64,000 bases of DNA, from positions 1,178,001 to 1,242,000 of the forward strand of contig NW_024467121.1 in assembly GCF_017591425.1 (NCBI RefSeq), in the 5' to 3' direction. The notes under the pieces are model-generated. The model was not told the origin of the DNA. It saw only the letters and a program-made list of their open reading frames with translations, and ran no database searches. This stretch comes from Ochotona curzoniae (taxonomy: Eukaryota; Chordata; Mammalia; Lagomorpha; Ochotonidae). The position numbers and the translations under genes were made by a program. Positions 51,801 through 63,257 of this stretch are shown here, in pieces. The stretch's first letter is position 1. The number at the start of each line of letters is the position of its first letter.

Positions 51801-54197
51801 CAAGCAAAAAACCTTAGATTTCATCTAGGGGCAGTATGGAACAGTGTGATCCTTTAAATGAGTGCGTGGCGTGGTGAGATGCGTATTGACACTATGACTG
51901 GCTTTTGTGGCCTGAACAGATTGGTGGTAACAGTGGGTCATGCACTAGTCCAAGCGCAGCAATTGTTGAGGATGGAATTTGAGCCCTGAGGAATAGTGAG
52001 AAGTACCTGTAGGTAAACTGTCAGAGATGAAGATAAACCAGCAAGATAGGTAATATGAAAAGAAAATGTAAATCTTGAATTCTGATGGAAACAGCGGGTC
52101 AGAAAATTACATAGAATCCCTTGAATTTAGTAGTGGAAGAACCACTTAATGGCAGCTTCTGTGGCATGAACAGAAGAGCTGAGAGGATGAGTATAAAAAC
52201 AAATCAGAGGTGAGAAAGTAGAAGTCTACTACTAGTGTGGAAAATTCTTCAAAGATTTTCAACTTTTAAGAGAAGGAGATAAAAGGTTAGAAATGGCGAA
52301 AAGGTGCTTAGGATTTAAACATTTTTTATTTAAGGGCCCAGCTCAATGGCTTAATAGCTAAGTCCTCACCTCACATCAGCTGGGTCCAATATGGTTATAG
52401 GTTCATGTCCTGGCTGCTACACTTCGCATCCAGCTTGCTGCTTGTGGCCTGGGAAAACTGTAGAGGATAGCGCAAAGTCTTGGGACATTGCACTTGTGTG
52501 GGAGACCTGGAAGAGGCTTCTGGCTTCAGGTTGATTCAGCTCCTGCCATTGCGGAGTGAACCAATAGATAGAAGATCTTTCTGTATCTCCTTCTCTCTGT
52601 CTATCTGCCTAATAAAATAAGTAAATAGACATGCATGTTATTTTAAATATTGAACATTGTAAAAAGCTTTATCCTCTACCTTGTTAACCTAATTCTACAC
52701 TCTTTATCATTAGTAATTTAATGTGTCCCCAAAGATGCATTTACATTCTTTTTTTTTAAAGATTTATTTATTTTTATTGAAAGGCAGATATACAGAAAGG
52801 AGGAGAGAAAGAGAGAAGATATTCTGTCTGATGGTTCACTCCCCAAGCGGCTGCAATGGCTGGGGCTGAGCCAATCTGAAGCCAGGAGCCAGTAGCTCTT
52901 CTGGGTCTCCCACGCGGGCGCAGAGTCCCAAGGCTTTGGGCCGTCCTCAACTGCCTTCCCAGGCCACAAGCAGGGAGCTAGATGGGAAGCAGGGCGTCCA
53001 GGATTAGAACTGGCGCCCATATGGGATCCCGGCATGCAATGTGAGGACTTTAACCACTACACTATTGTGCCAGGCCCGCATTTACATTCTTAAGATTTAG
53101 TTTTATTTTGCTTTTTAAAAATGTGGGATGTATAAAAGCTTGTGAGAACTATTTTTTGTTTTGGAGAAACTGAAGACTGGAGGAATAATTGATGGGAAGA
53201 AGTAAATTCATTGTATCTGTGTCCACCTTGGCTATAGAAAGTGTCTGTGACAAAGATGGACTTACAATGAAACTGTTTACTCTATCTTGACAATAGGATG
53301 TTGGACTTCCTGCCATTGTCCATGCCCGCAATTATGAACATATGACTGTGTATGAAGAACTATACTTTAGTAATGATAGAGGAACTAGGCAGGGGGTGGG
53401 AATTGGGGCTGGGATAAAGGAAATACCAGGAGCCTATGGAACTGTATCATAAAATGATAGTAATAAAATGAAAAACAAAAGTGTCTGTGAAAGGCATTAA
53501 TTAGGAATAGATGTCACATGCTACTGAAAATGATGGAGAGGTACAAGGATGGGACCTTGAAAGGTAGAAAGCAAAAAATGGGTGTCTTCCAAAATGGAGA
53601 GAAAGCATTTCCCAATTATTCTGGGGGATTGAAAGTATGTCGATACTGTGAATTCATGTCAGGTATTAAGATGAACCTAAACAAAGGCAGTTTCTTTTGG
53701 TGTTGTGTGTTTTTTCTGCAGCATTGTTCTTGCCAAGTTGCCCACTTCATACAAAACAATTCCTGATCAAATGATCATTTTTTTTTAAAGATTTTCCAAT
53801 TTTTTAATTACTGAAAAGGAAAATTTACAGAGAGGAAGAGAAATAGAAAGATCTTCTATCTGCTGCTTCATTCCTCTGACGGCTGCAGCGGCCAGCAACG
53901 AGCTGAGCCAATCCAGTCCAAAGCTAGGAGCCAGAAACCTCCTCCAGGTCTGCTACGTGAGTGCAGGATCCCAAGGCTTTGGGCCATCCTCTACTGCTTT
54001 CCCAGACTATGGGAGCTGGATGGGAAATGGAGCAGCTGGGACATGAACTGGTGCTTGTAAGGGGAGGATTAGCCACTTTAGCCATTGTGCTGGGCTGAAA
54101 TGATGTATTTAACATATTGAACTCAACAGTAAGACCAGATATGCATTGTGAAGCTAAGTGAAGTAATATTGCACATAACTTTAAATTCTTAAAATAC

Positions 54198-54235
<38 letters not shown>

Positions 54236-57200
54236 GATCTATTTTTGAAAGGCAGATTTACAGACAGAAGGATAAATAGAAAACAACTTTATAAAACATG
54301 GGATGGAACTGATACAGTGGCATAGCAGACCCATCTTTTTTACTGTGCACAGGGTCTGTAAACCAGGTCTCAATTCCTTCTATCAGTTATTAGCATGAAA
54401 ACTGGTGCTTTTCATAAATACTATAGTTCTCATGCTGGCTTCCATGAAACCACTGCCATTCATAAGGAATCAGGTCTTTCTACCATGAATATTATGTTTA
54501 TTTCCAAGGTGATAGAAAAATTAGTTAATGCAAGGATAGAGCACCTGTTTTTTTTTTTTTTTAATTCTTTGTTCTTTCTGTCTATCTATCTTCCCCAAAG
54601 TTACAGAGCTCCCATCCACTGCTTGACTCTTCAAAAGACTGGACCTGAGCCATAGCCAGCTAGAAATTCAGTCTGGGTCTCTCAGGTGGATGGTAGGACA
54701 CAATGATTCCCAAAATCTGCATTAGGAGAAAGCTGGAGTTGGAAGCTAGAGCTGTATTTCAAACCCAGCTGCTTTCATTTGGGATGTGGGCATCTTAACC
54801 ACTGTACTAAAAGCTAACTGTAAGTCTAGTTTTTAAATTTGGTATGTGTTACCACATGAACAGGTAATAGGTGACCAAACAAATATTGAGGAAACAGAAT
54901 TGCTATACCAATTTTTCTTTTAGGAATTCATAGTTACTGTTATGATTTTTATATTAAATACATGTTTGTAGTTATACTATTATATGTAGGTTCTTCAGAA
55001 AGTTCCTGGAACATGCTTCTGTGTACAACTAGCCTGGATATCAGATATTTTGTGCCATAATCTTTAATCCCATTTTTGTAAGGACTTTTTGAAGTCCTTT
55101 TGTACATTCTGAAAACATGTTGGCAAAGCCTGTGTTGTGGTGCACAGTTTGACTCTTTTTGGGGTAAAAATGAAACTCCAACTCTTAGAAATAGCTTATA
55201 CCTTAACTTAAAAAAATGTGAAAAAGAGTTAATATAAGCAGATATTGGGCAGGAGAAGCAGGAGACACTTCACCAAAGAGATGATATTTGAGCTACTTTT
55301 AAAGATGAGTAGGTGTTTCTCCACACAAAAAGTTAAAGATGTGACTGAAGTGAGAATTCATTATGTAAATAGGAGAGAGTGATCTAATTAGGGAGACCAT
55401 TGTGAACAAAGCAAACAAAAGTATGAAAAGGCCTGTCATGGTGTAATGCTACAGCAGTTTAGTATGGCAAGAGGATGGCATGTGTATACCATTAACAGTT
55501 TTTAAACAAAATAATTTTTCTATGGATTTTTCTGTTCTTGTAATAAACCTCTGTACTTTAGTAAAGAAGGATATATTGGAGTTTTATTGGTCTGGAAGCA
55601 GGGAAACCATGTTGGGAGGTTAATGTAATCTAGACAGAAATTGAAGGTATGGAGTGGCTATTGCCACAGTGGTAGGGATGAGCAGGAAGAAGTCCATCAC
55701 CAGAGAAACTAGGTGATAGATTGAGGAGGAGGAGTTGAGATTGACCTGGTTTGTGTTTTCTGAGGTTTTGTAAATGTCCTATTTGCCCATCTGATAAAGT
55801 ATATAGAAGAAACTCATTTAACAAAGACATGGTTAGATTGCTTTAGAAAACTACTGGCTGAATGTTTGGGAGATTATTAAGATATATGGAACTGCAGATA
55901 AAGATTTGGAGTTGCTGGCATATAAATTTTAGATAAATTTTAGATAAAACCAGTAGATTGATGAAGTTACCTGGGGAAAATTTCTAGAGCTAAATTTTCA
56001 ACTTGTAATCCAAAACCCTGGAATTACCCAAAATGTTACATGTGTGATTTGTTTTGGATAGGCCTATAGTTTTCATCAGATTCTCAAAAAGGATAAACGT
56101 TTGAAACTGTAAATAAGAGCCAACTGTTTAAGTCATGGGCAGGTAATGCAGTCTCAACAGGCGAAGTACATGCATCAGTATGAGGTCAGGTGAGATGAAG
56201 TCTGAAGAGTTTATTTGTTGATTTGGCAGATTAGTAAAATTGTTCCAGATTAGCAACAAGGAGTTATGTATTTGTGTTTCGTAAGTTCACAACAAAAACA
56301 AAGAATGGTTGGCCTATAATAAAATTAAAATTCTTCATTCAAGTGTTCAAGATTGTCTAAAGTCTGCTCTTGTCTTGCCATTAATTTTATTTCACATGAA
56401 CATTTTGAACATAAAGCTAGATGAATCCATCTTTTCTTAAAAGATTTATTTTTATTGGAAAGTCAAGATTCACAGAGAGAAGGAGAGACAGAAAAATCTT
56501 CCATCCGCTGGTTTACTCCCCAAGTGGTTAGAGCACCCGGAGCTGAGCTGATTTGAAGCTTCTAGGAGTTTCTTCCGGTCCCTCACATGGGTGCAGGTCC
56601 CAGGGTCTTGGGCTGTCCTCAACTGCTTTCCCAGCCACAAACAGGGAGGCAAAAGGGAAGCAGAGCAGCTGGGACATGAGTTGGTGCCCACACAGAATCC
56701 TGGCGTATGCAAGGCAAGGACTTTAGCCACTAGGTTACTGTGCCAGGCCTAAAGACTCCATCTTAAACTGTTTTCTGCATACTCCTACAAATCTCAGCTC
56801 CAGGCTTTTGTTCCTGTGTACCTGTTCCCTAGCCTACACATTCTGTCAGAGCGGTTGGCTCTACTTTTTCTGTTACCTCTTCTATCTAACCTGTATTCAT
56901 TTCCTTCTTTATATTCTTGTATTGATTGTTGTATGGATTGTCTTTTTTTTTTTGGCATTTAAAATGTCATAGCCTTGTGAATTATTGTTTGTACTTATTG
57001 CCTTCTATCCATAATGGGATTTTTTAGGTCTAGTGTGATTTTTTTGAATACTTGCATTTCATCATCCTTCCTCGTAATCCAAACTTCAGATACTTTTTTT
57101 ATAGACAACACAATGTGCGAGTGCATCTAACTTCAGCCAATATAATAGGGAAAAATGTATGTTAAAAGAAATTCTTTTTATGCGTTCTAATTACATAGGA

Positions 57201-60200
57201 ATGATTCGTGGATCTTTTATTAAACCTTTTTTTTTCCATTTCTGTTAGTAATCAGAAGTTCATTACATGTCACAATAAGAAAACTTATCCATAAGCTTAT
57301 GGTGCTTTTGGATTTTATTCAGAATTTTAGATCATTGAATTTTAAAGTGATTTTTCTGTGTAAATATTTCAAAAAGGAAGTGTGGTTTTCGATCTGAAAA
57401 CTAAAATATACTTATAAATAGAAGACAAATCTACATAGTAGAAATAAAATATTGCTGTTTCTATGCTCTTTTGCCAAAGGCATTCATGTTTTATATTTAC
57501 TTTCTACAAATTACATAGGCTGAATGGGATTAACGTACAGAACTTGGTTAAAATGCAAGTGACTCATCCAAGATTAAACAGTAAGATATTTCAGAAGTAA
57601 ACTTCTGTGTCAGATACTCTTAACTTTTGGTCAGAGAAAAAAATTTTAAGGATTTATTTTTCTTGGAAAGGCAGATCTACAGAGAGAAGGAGAAACACAA
57701 AGATCTTTCATCCGCTGGTTCACTACCCAAGTGACTGCAACGGCCAGAGCTGAGCTGATTTGAAGCCAGGAGGCAGGAGCTTCTTCCTGGTCTCCCATGC
57801 TGGTTCAGGGTCCCAAGGATTTGGGCCATCCTGCACTGCATTCCCAGGGCACAAACAGGGAGCTGGATGGGGAGATTGGAGCAGGTGGTACTGAAACCAG
57901 TGCCTATATGGAGTGCTGCACTTGGATGTAGAGGATTGGCCGGTTGAGCTGTTGCACCATCCCTGGTCAAAAGATAATTTAATCATGTGACTTAAAACCA
58001 ATATATGTTTGTAATTTTTCCATTGCTTGCTGGCAATATGTGGCAGGCACAGTGCAAGGCTAGGGCAGGAAAAACTGCAACAGAAAAAAGGCCAGATTTA
58101 CATTGCTTATAGTGAAAAAATAGTTTAGTGAAATCGATATGTTCGGTATTTCCAGCTGGATCTCATAACTGTTTCAGTATATACTTGTTAGCAACAATCT
58201 TAACATGTACTGGGTACTTGACAGCAGACAGAAATCCTTAGACTTCAGGGAGAAAATTTGATTTGAAAAATACTTAAGTGTATTTCCATGCTTTTTTAAA
58301 ATTTTAGAATCACAATATGTATTTTCCCTGGAAACCATTGCCGTGTATATCCTGGCACAATAATTTAATCATAGACTTGAAAATTTTTAATTGTGATTAA
58401 ACCAGAAAAAGGAATGTTAAGCTGATTTTCAAAAAAATAAGCAAAGTGGTATTTTTTTTTAAAGATTTATTTATTTTATTGGAAAGGCAGATGTACAGAG
58501 AGGAGGAGAGATAGAGAGGAAGATCTTCCATGCAGTGATTCACTCCCCAGGTGAGTGCAATGGCCGGTGCAATGCCGACCTGAAGACAGGAGCCAGGAAC
58601 TTCTTTCCAGGTCTCCCATGCGGGTGCAGGGTCCCAAGGCTTTGGGCCGTCCTCGACTGCTTTCCCAGGCCACAAGTAGGGAGCTAGATGGGAAGTGGAG
58701 CTGCTGGGATTAGAACAAGCGCCCATATCGGATCCCGGGGCATTCAAGGCAAGGACCTTAACCACTACACTATTGTACCAGGCCCAGAAGTCATTAATTT
58801 TTTACAGTCAGCTGCCTTTTTAATGAGAAATCTTAGTGAATATGGCATCATGACAGTCAGACTTTGAAAGAAGAGAACATAGGTCACTAGGCTGAGGGCA
58901 GAATTTTCAGGGGTCAGCGCCATGGCATAGAAGGCTATAAGCCTCCACCTTCGGTGCTGGCATCCCATATAGGCATTGGTTCACATCCCAGCTGCTCCAC
59001 TTCTGATCCAGCTCCTTGCTCATGGCCGGAAGCAGTAGAGAATGGCTCAGGTCCTTGGCCCCTGGACCCATGTGGGAGATCTAAAAGAAGCTCCTAGCTT
59101 TAGATCAGCTTAGTGCTGGCAGTTAGCGGCCATTTGGGGAGTGTGCCAGTGGATGGACAAGATCTCTGGGTGTGTGTGTGTCTCCTTCTTTCTATAACTC
59201 TACCTTTTAAATAAAAATAAACATATCTTTTAAGGCAGAATTACAAGTAGCATAGGGATAAATGAAACTGCTCTTTGGTGGCTTGAGTCCCTGCTGCCAT
59301 GTCCAATTACAGATGAGTCTAAACAGGATCAGCATTCTCTAGAACAGCACTGTCAAACAGAAATATAAAAGAAGCTACAGGTGACATTTAAAGTTTTCTA
59401 GTAACAGTAAGCAAAATTAAAAACAAGTGAAATTACTTTGCATAATACATGTAATCAGTATTTTTTAAAAGTTACATATTGCATGATTTTTTGGAGCTAA
59501 TTTTGAAAATTCAGACTCTCCAATACTTAATGCATTATTCAGGCTAGCCACATTTCAGTTTCAGTAACTGGGTATTAGTAGCTACTGTGTTGGACAGTCG
59601 TCTCTAGCACATTGGTAAAATTTGTGCCTGTGACATTGAGAAATGGAAGTTCCTTCATGTCTAAATTCCAGTTAGGGACTTCAGAGAATGCTGCATCTGT
59701 GCTGGCCAAGTGAGCTACCAACCGAGTTCAAAGTAAGTTAGCTTGGGGGTGACTGGGTGGCATCTATTTCCATGATCAAAATAAATATTTGCTAGTTTTA
59801 CCTGTGTTTAGTAAAATATTTACAAGCTTCTGTACCTTTCTCTTTTTCCAGATAAGACTAGTCTGTTGTCAAATACGTCACATTTAAATTATTTTATATA
59901 ATATTTTTAAATAATGTTAATTGTATGGTCTACTACATCTGTCCAGAATCTGCACGTATTCTGAACTGTTACTAAAAAAAAATAACAAGTACCTTATTCT
60001 GTTTTTGTAGCTGTCCTGTGGTTTATTGCAATATATTAAACTGAAAAAGAGCAGAACTCCCTTTGGGAAACTAAATTTTGTACTTCCAGCATTGGTTTGG
60101 TGAATTTATTTTGGCAAAAAAGTATTTAGCTATACAGCAAAGCTTTCTATGTATACATTAAGGTATTTTAAGTACTTCAGACTATCGTAATCTGATTTAC

Positions 60201-63200
60201 TCTTCTTTTATATTTTAAGGATATGGAATACTATCTTGTAAAATGGAAAGGATGGCCAGATTCTACAAACACTTGGGAACCTTTGCAAAATCTCAAGTGT
60301 CCATTACTGCTCCAGCAGTTTTATAATGACAAGCATAATTATTTATCTCAGGTAAAGAAATGCAAAGCAATAATTCCAAAATACAGTAACAAAGCTTTGA
60401 AACCTGCCATTGCTGAGTACATCGTAAAGAAGGCTAAACAGAGGATAGCTCTGCAGAGATGGCAAGAGGAGCTCAACAGGAGAAAGAATCATAAAGGAAT
60501 GATATTTGTTGAAAATACTGTTGACTTAGAGGGCCCACCTTCTGACTTCTACTACATCAATGAATACAAACCAGCTCCTGGAATCAGCCTGGTAAATGAA
60601 GCCACCTTTGGTTGTTCATGCACAGACTGCTTTTTTGAGAAATGCTGTCCTGCTGAAGCTGGAGTTATTTTGGCTTATAATAAAAACCAACAAATTAGAA
60701 TCCCACCTGGTACCCCCATTTATGAATGCAACTCGAGGTGCCAATGTGGACCTGATTGTCCCAATAGGATTGTACAAAAAGGCACACAGTATTCACTTTG
60801 CATCTTTCGAACTAGCAATGGCTGTGGCTGGGGTGTAAAAACACTTGTGAAGATTAAAAGAATGAGCTTCGTCATGGAATATGTTGGAGAGGTACGTTCA
60901 CCTTATCACATAGCAGATGATGTTCATGTAAGTTTAAAAATTTGAAAAATTACATCCTTTTACGTTGGTAGTAAATATTTAATATCTTTTCATATTTGTG
61001 TGGAAATTTACCTTCAGATTTAGAGGAATTAGTCACTGGCATCATTAGATATACAACCTTTAATACAAATGAAAAATACATATGATGGCAAGTTGGCATA
61101 GTCATCTTTCAAGGAACACTCAGACACTGAGCCTCACATTCATGAATCTTTAAATATGATCCAACTAATTTTACACAAAAGGAAATTGGATCTAAACACA
61201 TGCTGAGTTTGGAGCTTTTATAATGTGCTTTATCTGCTTAGCTAAATACAGTTAAATGTAATTGCAAACCTTTAGTATCAGTATTAAAGATATTATATAG
61301 AATAGGTTAATGTTTTATGAGCAAATATAAAATAACCACAAAAAGCATTTGTCACATAGGAAAATCACTATATGCAAATGCCATTTTCCAAATTACTACA
61401 TAAATACGAACAAACTTATACAAATCATATGGAAATACATATGAAAAATGGAATTTACTGTGTGTTACATACTATTCTAAGCATCTACATATTATCTCAC
61501 TAATATATCTTCATTATTACTGGTAGAACAATACAGTCACAGAGAAAATGAGCAGTTTGCTCAAGGTTTCACAGTAGTAAAGAGCCAGGATTCAAAACCA
61601 AGGATTTTGAGAATGCAAAACTCTATAATCAGTGTTCTTGACTCCTCACCACAGTGCCTCAACTGAATGGAGGGATATCCTATGACTAGAGAGATGTGTG
61701 TGCCTACCCACTGGGGTTCTCAGTTCTGCCTGGTGTTTTATGTAAAGTGGAATTGGAGGACTTTAAATTACCTGGATTGCATGAGATCCCTGTTTTGATC
61801 CTCATATGTTAATATTTTTAATCCAAGAGAGATCACTTCTGCTAGTTCACTGCCTACATGCACACAGTGTCTGGACTCAGCCAGTGTGAAGTTGGATGCT
61901 GGACGTTCAGGCCAGTCTCCCATATGGATGGCAGGCATGTAACTACTAGAGCCATTTGCTGCCTGTGGGAGTGTGTGGTAGCAAGCAGTTGGCAGCAGAA
62001 TGGGAACTAAAACCCAAGCACTCCTATATAGAATGTGACTGGCCCAACTTGTTGCTTAGCTGTAGGCCTGTGCTCATCTCTGATTGGCATACTTTTAGAC
62101 AGTGGCAGATTATTTTAAATGACAGAATACTAGATCTTTTTTTTTTTCTTTAAGATTTATTTATTTGCAAGATAGAATTACAGAGAAACAATGCTTCCTT
62201 GTGCTTGTTCACTTACCTAATGCAGGGTCTGGGGCAGGCTAAAGCCAGGAACCTAGGTCTTTCATGTGAATACAGGGGCCCAAATATTTTTGGCTGTCTT
62301 TTGCTACTTACCCAGGTGCCTCAGCAGGGAAAATACCAGATTTGTTTGTTTGTTTGTTTTTGTAATCAAAAGCTGCCTTTTATCCCCCTTACAACCAAAT
62401 TTGTTGACAATAATGAATCACATTCAGCATTTTTAGTTTCTTAGCTGAGTGGTGCTCTTAAGAGCAGAACTGCAAATAACTTTAAATATAACATTTCATA
62501 AAAACAACCTAGTCAGCAAAATAAAGCCTTCCGTATAGTTAGCTGCAGATTTAGTTTACCTTCTCTTCTGTGTCTATAACAGATTTTCATTTGTAACAAT
62601 ACAGCTTAGAGGAAAATTATGCGGGGAATATAAAACATTTTTTTTTCTCTGCCCACAGCCTTTTGGCTGTAAAACATTATTTGCAGGCCATACAGAATTA
62701 TCTTTAAAATTAGCCTGTTGCATATTTATTGAATTTCAAGTCCTCTTTGACAGACCAAATGGTTTTTCAGGCTTTAGGTGGCCTGTGAGCCAGATGCCCT
62801 TCAGCTCTGCTGGAGCACTTAGCCCTCTAAATTAAGTCCTTTGCATTCATTCACTAACATCCTTCACACAGCTGTATTACTAGAGCATCCTAGTAATAGG
62901 GAAAGTAGTGTGGTGATTATCTCAAAATCCTGCTTAAAAAGCCACAATCTTTGGCACCATCATCTTCCCACCTTTGCTTTCCTGTTTGTCATCTAGCGCT
63001 TAGTTTGTTTGCATGATTATTTTGATGACACTTGGATTTCTTATTTTTTTGTAGACACTAACTTATTGATTTGTGGATGGGTGTTTTCTCAGTAGCTTTG
63101 TTCTGTTTAGGTAATCACAAGTGAAGAAGCTGAAAGACGGGGACAGTTCTATGACAACAAAGGAATTACGTATCTCTTTGATCTGGACTATGAATCTGAT

Positions 63201-63257
63201 GAGTTCACAGTGGATGCAGCTCGATATGGAAATGTGTCTCATTTTGTGAATCACAGC
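42778..63257 (+). CDS. SUV39H2: SUV39H2, histone H3 lysine-9 methyltransferase (partial: exons 1-4)
   Basis: SUV39H2 trimethylates H3K9 in pericentromeric heterochromatin, recruiting HP1. Four coding exons (42778-42808, 45265-45410, 60220-60891, 63111-63257) join in frame to 332 residues of an expected ~410. The chromodomain spans about residues 47-105 across the exon 2/3 junction ([34 protein letters not shown]). The pre-SET zinc-binding region at about 189-247 keeps its cysteines ([31 protein letters not shown]). The SET domain starts near 250 ([19 protein letters not shown]) and runs through [18 protein letters not shown]. The next residue would complete NHSC and lies, with the post-SET cysteines, beyond 64000. 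Residue 261 is Cys in NGCGWGV, where Arg is usual. Syntenic with HSPA14 as in human. Confidence 0.98.
42809..45264. other. SUV39H2 intron 1
   Basis: The left 450 bp are CpG island. Then come a T19 run (43271-43289), an alternating CG/TG tract (43559-43590) and AT-rich single-copy DNA. No SINE was recognised. Confidence 0.75.
43559..43590. repeat. Alternating purine-pyrimidine (CG/TG) tract
   Basis: CACGCGCGCGCGTGTGTTTG followed by TGCGTGTGTCCG; strongly Z-DNA-prone in composition. Confidence 0.85.
45265..45410 (+). CDS. SUV39H2: SUV39H2 coding exon 2
   Basis: Residues 11-59 ([20 protein letters not shown] to YLCDYKVEK). The acceptor is TTCTTATTGTAG and the donor GTAAGG. It carries the N-terminal half of the chromodomain. 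Confidence 0.97.
45690..45880 (+). mobile_element. MIR relic interrupted by a U2 fragment
   Basis: The MIR core GGACTGTGTGACTAGCAAAC, TCATTTAACTTC, then after the insertion TCTCTAGGCCTTCCTTTATT and GAAAATGGCAGGGTAATTC. Confidence 0.75.
45756..45814 (-). pseudogene. U2 snRNA 5'-end retro-insertion with 12-bp TSD
   Basis: The minus strand of 45768-45802 reads CTT, then ATCGCTTCTCGGCCTCTTGG and CTAAGATCAAGT. That is U2 nucleotides 1-32 with one substitution. TCATTTAACTTC flanks it at 45756-45767 and 45803-45814. The host MIR normally has this sequence once, so the second copy is a target-site duplication. It is far too short to be a functional snRNA. Confidence 0.92.
46660..47700 (-). mobile_element. 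Ancient LINE-1 fragment, antisense
   Basis: The plus strand reads as reverse-complement L1: TGGCTTTATTGAGGTATAAT, CAAGATTCATCCATGTGGCA, CTAGGAGTGGAATTGCAGGG, TTTTCCAACGTGCTGCATGA, AGTCTGGATATAAGTTCCTT. Heavily decayed. Confidence 0.8.
47814..48139 (+). mobile_element. CSINE, full-length, with TSD
   Basis: Sense: GGGCCCAGAGCAGTGGCCTA to GGCTTTCCAATAAAAATAGC. The target-site duplication AAAATGAAGAT is at 47803-47813 and 48140-48150. Confidence 0.93.
49257..49569 (-). mobile_element. CSINE, full-length, with TSD
   Basis: Antisense. The target-site duplication TTTGTAGACTTT is at 49245-49256 and 49570-49581. Blocks include GGCAGGGTCCCAAGATTTTG and CACAAGCAGGGAGCTGGAAA. Confidence 0.93.
50279..50567 (+). 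mobile_element. Old CSINE
   Basis: Sense: GGGCAGGCATTGTAATCCAA, GCAGATGATGGCCCATGTGT, GCCTTTTAAATAAATAATC. Confidence 0.8.
52335..52628 (+). mobile_element. CSINE
   Basis: Sense: GGGCCCAGCTCAATGGCTTA, TTGTGGCCTGGGAAAACTGT, CTGCCTAATAAAATAAG. Confidence 0.88.
52751..53077 (-). mobile_element. CSINE, young, with TSD
   Basis: Antisense. The perfect 14-bp duplication GCATTTACATTCTT is at 52737-52750 and 53078-53091. Confidence 0.94.
53251..53477 (+). mobile_element. 5'-truncated LINE-1 3' end with TSD
   Basis: Sense 3'-UTR sequence ending AGGAGCCTATGGAACTGTAT, CATAAAATGATAGTAATAAA and a short A-rich tail. It is flanked by AAAGTGTCTGTGA (53238-53250 and 53478-53490). The GGGGTGGGAATTGGGGCTGG block fits lagomorph L1 3' ends as I remember them. 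Confidence 0.8.
53776..54097 (-). mobile_element. CSINE
   Basis: Antisense. The short duplication AAATGAT is at 53769-53775 and 54098-54104; GAGTGCAGGATCCCAAGGCT inside. Confidence 0.88.
54202..54290 (-). mobile_element. CSINE 3'-end stub with T31 run
   Basis: A T31 run followed by ACAGATCTATTTTTGAAAGG and CAGATTTACAGACAGAAGG; the element then stops, so it is strongly truncated. Confidence 0.7.
54549..54822 (-). mobile_element. Old CSINE
   Basis: Antisense: poly(T), CCATCCACTGCTTGACTCTT, TTTGGGATGTGGGCATCTTA, ACCACTGTACTAAAAGC. Confidence 0.7.
56434..56747 (-). mobile_element. CSINE, full-length
   Basis: Antisense: AAGATTTATTTTTATTGGAA, CTTCCATCCGCTGGTTTACT, ACTGTGCCAGGCC. Confidence 0.9.
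57646..57966 (-). mobile_element. CSINE
   Basis: Antisense: AAGGATTTATTTTTCTTGGA, TCATCCGCTGGTTCACTACC, CACAAACAGGGAGCTGGATG. Confidence 0.88.
58453..58784 (-). mobile_element. CSINE, full-length, young
   Basis: Antisense: AAAGATTTATTTATTTTATT, GGGCCGTCCTCGACTGCTTT, GCGCCCATATCGGATCCCGG, ending CCAGGCCC. Confidence 0.93.
58910..59233 (+). mobile_element. CSINE, older type
   Basis: Sense: GGGTCAGCGCCATGGCATAG, CATCCCATATAGGCATTGGT, ACCTTTTAAATAAAAATAAA. The duplication GGCAGAATT lies just outside (58897-58905 and 59234-59242). Confidence 0.87.
59340..59608 (+). mobile_element. Ancient DNA-transposon relic (terminal inverted repeats)
   Basis: It starts AGAACAGCACTGTCAAACAG and ends TGTTGGACAGTCGTCTCTAG. 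The ends are imperfect inverted repeats around CACTGTC(C)AA. Internal AAATATAAAAGAAGCTACAG and CTAGCCACATTTCAGTTTCA fit a common old mammalian family; the subfamily is not certain. Confidence 0.55.
60220..60891 (+). CDS. SUV39H2: SUV39H2 coding exon 3
   Basis: 672 bp, residues 60-283: the second half of the chromodomain, the linker, pre-SET and the start of SET. The acceptor is TATTTTAAG and the donor GTACGT. Reading past the donor adds a short unrelated tail and stops. Confidence 0.98.
61440..61665 (-). mobile_element. MIR relic, antisense
   Basis: ACATACTATTCTAAGCATCT, GTTTGCTCAAGGTTTCACAG, AAGAGCCAGGATTCAAAACC: the reverse-complement MIR order. Confidence 0.8.
61825..62075 (-). mobile_element. 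Old CSINE
   Basis: Antisense: TGCTAGTTCACTGCCTACAT, GCAGCAGAATGGGAACTAAA, ATAGAATGTGACTGGCCCAA. Confidence 0.55.
62137..62332 (-). mobile_element. Truncated CSINE
   Basis: Antisense: TTTAAGATTTATTTATTTGC, AATACAGGGGCCCAAATATT. It breaks off at GCAGGGAAAATACC, before a TTTG repeat (62341-62360). Confidence 0.75.
63111..63257 (+). CDS. SUV39H2: SUV39H2 coding exon 4
   Basis: 147 bp, residues 284-332 ([18 protein letters not shown] to NVSHFVNHS). The acceptor is TTCTGTTTAG and the donor GTAAGA. Confidence 0.97.

Larger units (their letters stand above)
45411..60219. other. SUV39H2 intron 2 (14.8 kb)
   Basis: The largest intron. It contains a MIR split by a U2 fragment (about 45690-45880), an old antisense L1 (46660-47700), eleven full or partial CSINEs, a truncated L1 3' end (53251-53477) and a DNA-transposon relic (59340-59608). 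Parts of 50590-52330 and 55220-55960 look like very old LINE 3'-UTR-type sequence, but I cannot assign them. No extra exon was recognised. Confidence 0.75.
60892..63110. other. SUV39H2 intron 3
   Basis: It contains a MIR relic (61440-61665) and two antisense CSINE pieces (61825-62075, 62137-62332). The rest is AT-rich with no recognised element. Confidence 0.75.

Noticed and set aside
53518..53766. 82-codon plus frame with several cysteines
   Set aside because: No recognisable domain, low-complexity base use, deep inside SUV39H2 intron 2, no splice support.
62636..62690. GCCTTTTGGCTG resembling the U2 segment GGCCTTTTGGCT
   Set aside because: Only about 11 nt match, with no adjoining U2 sequence and no flanking duplication; chance.
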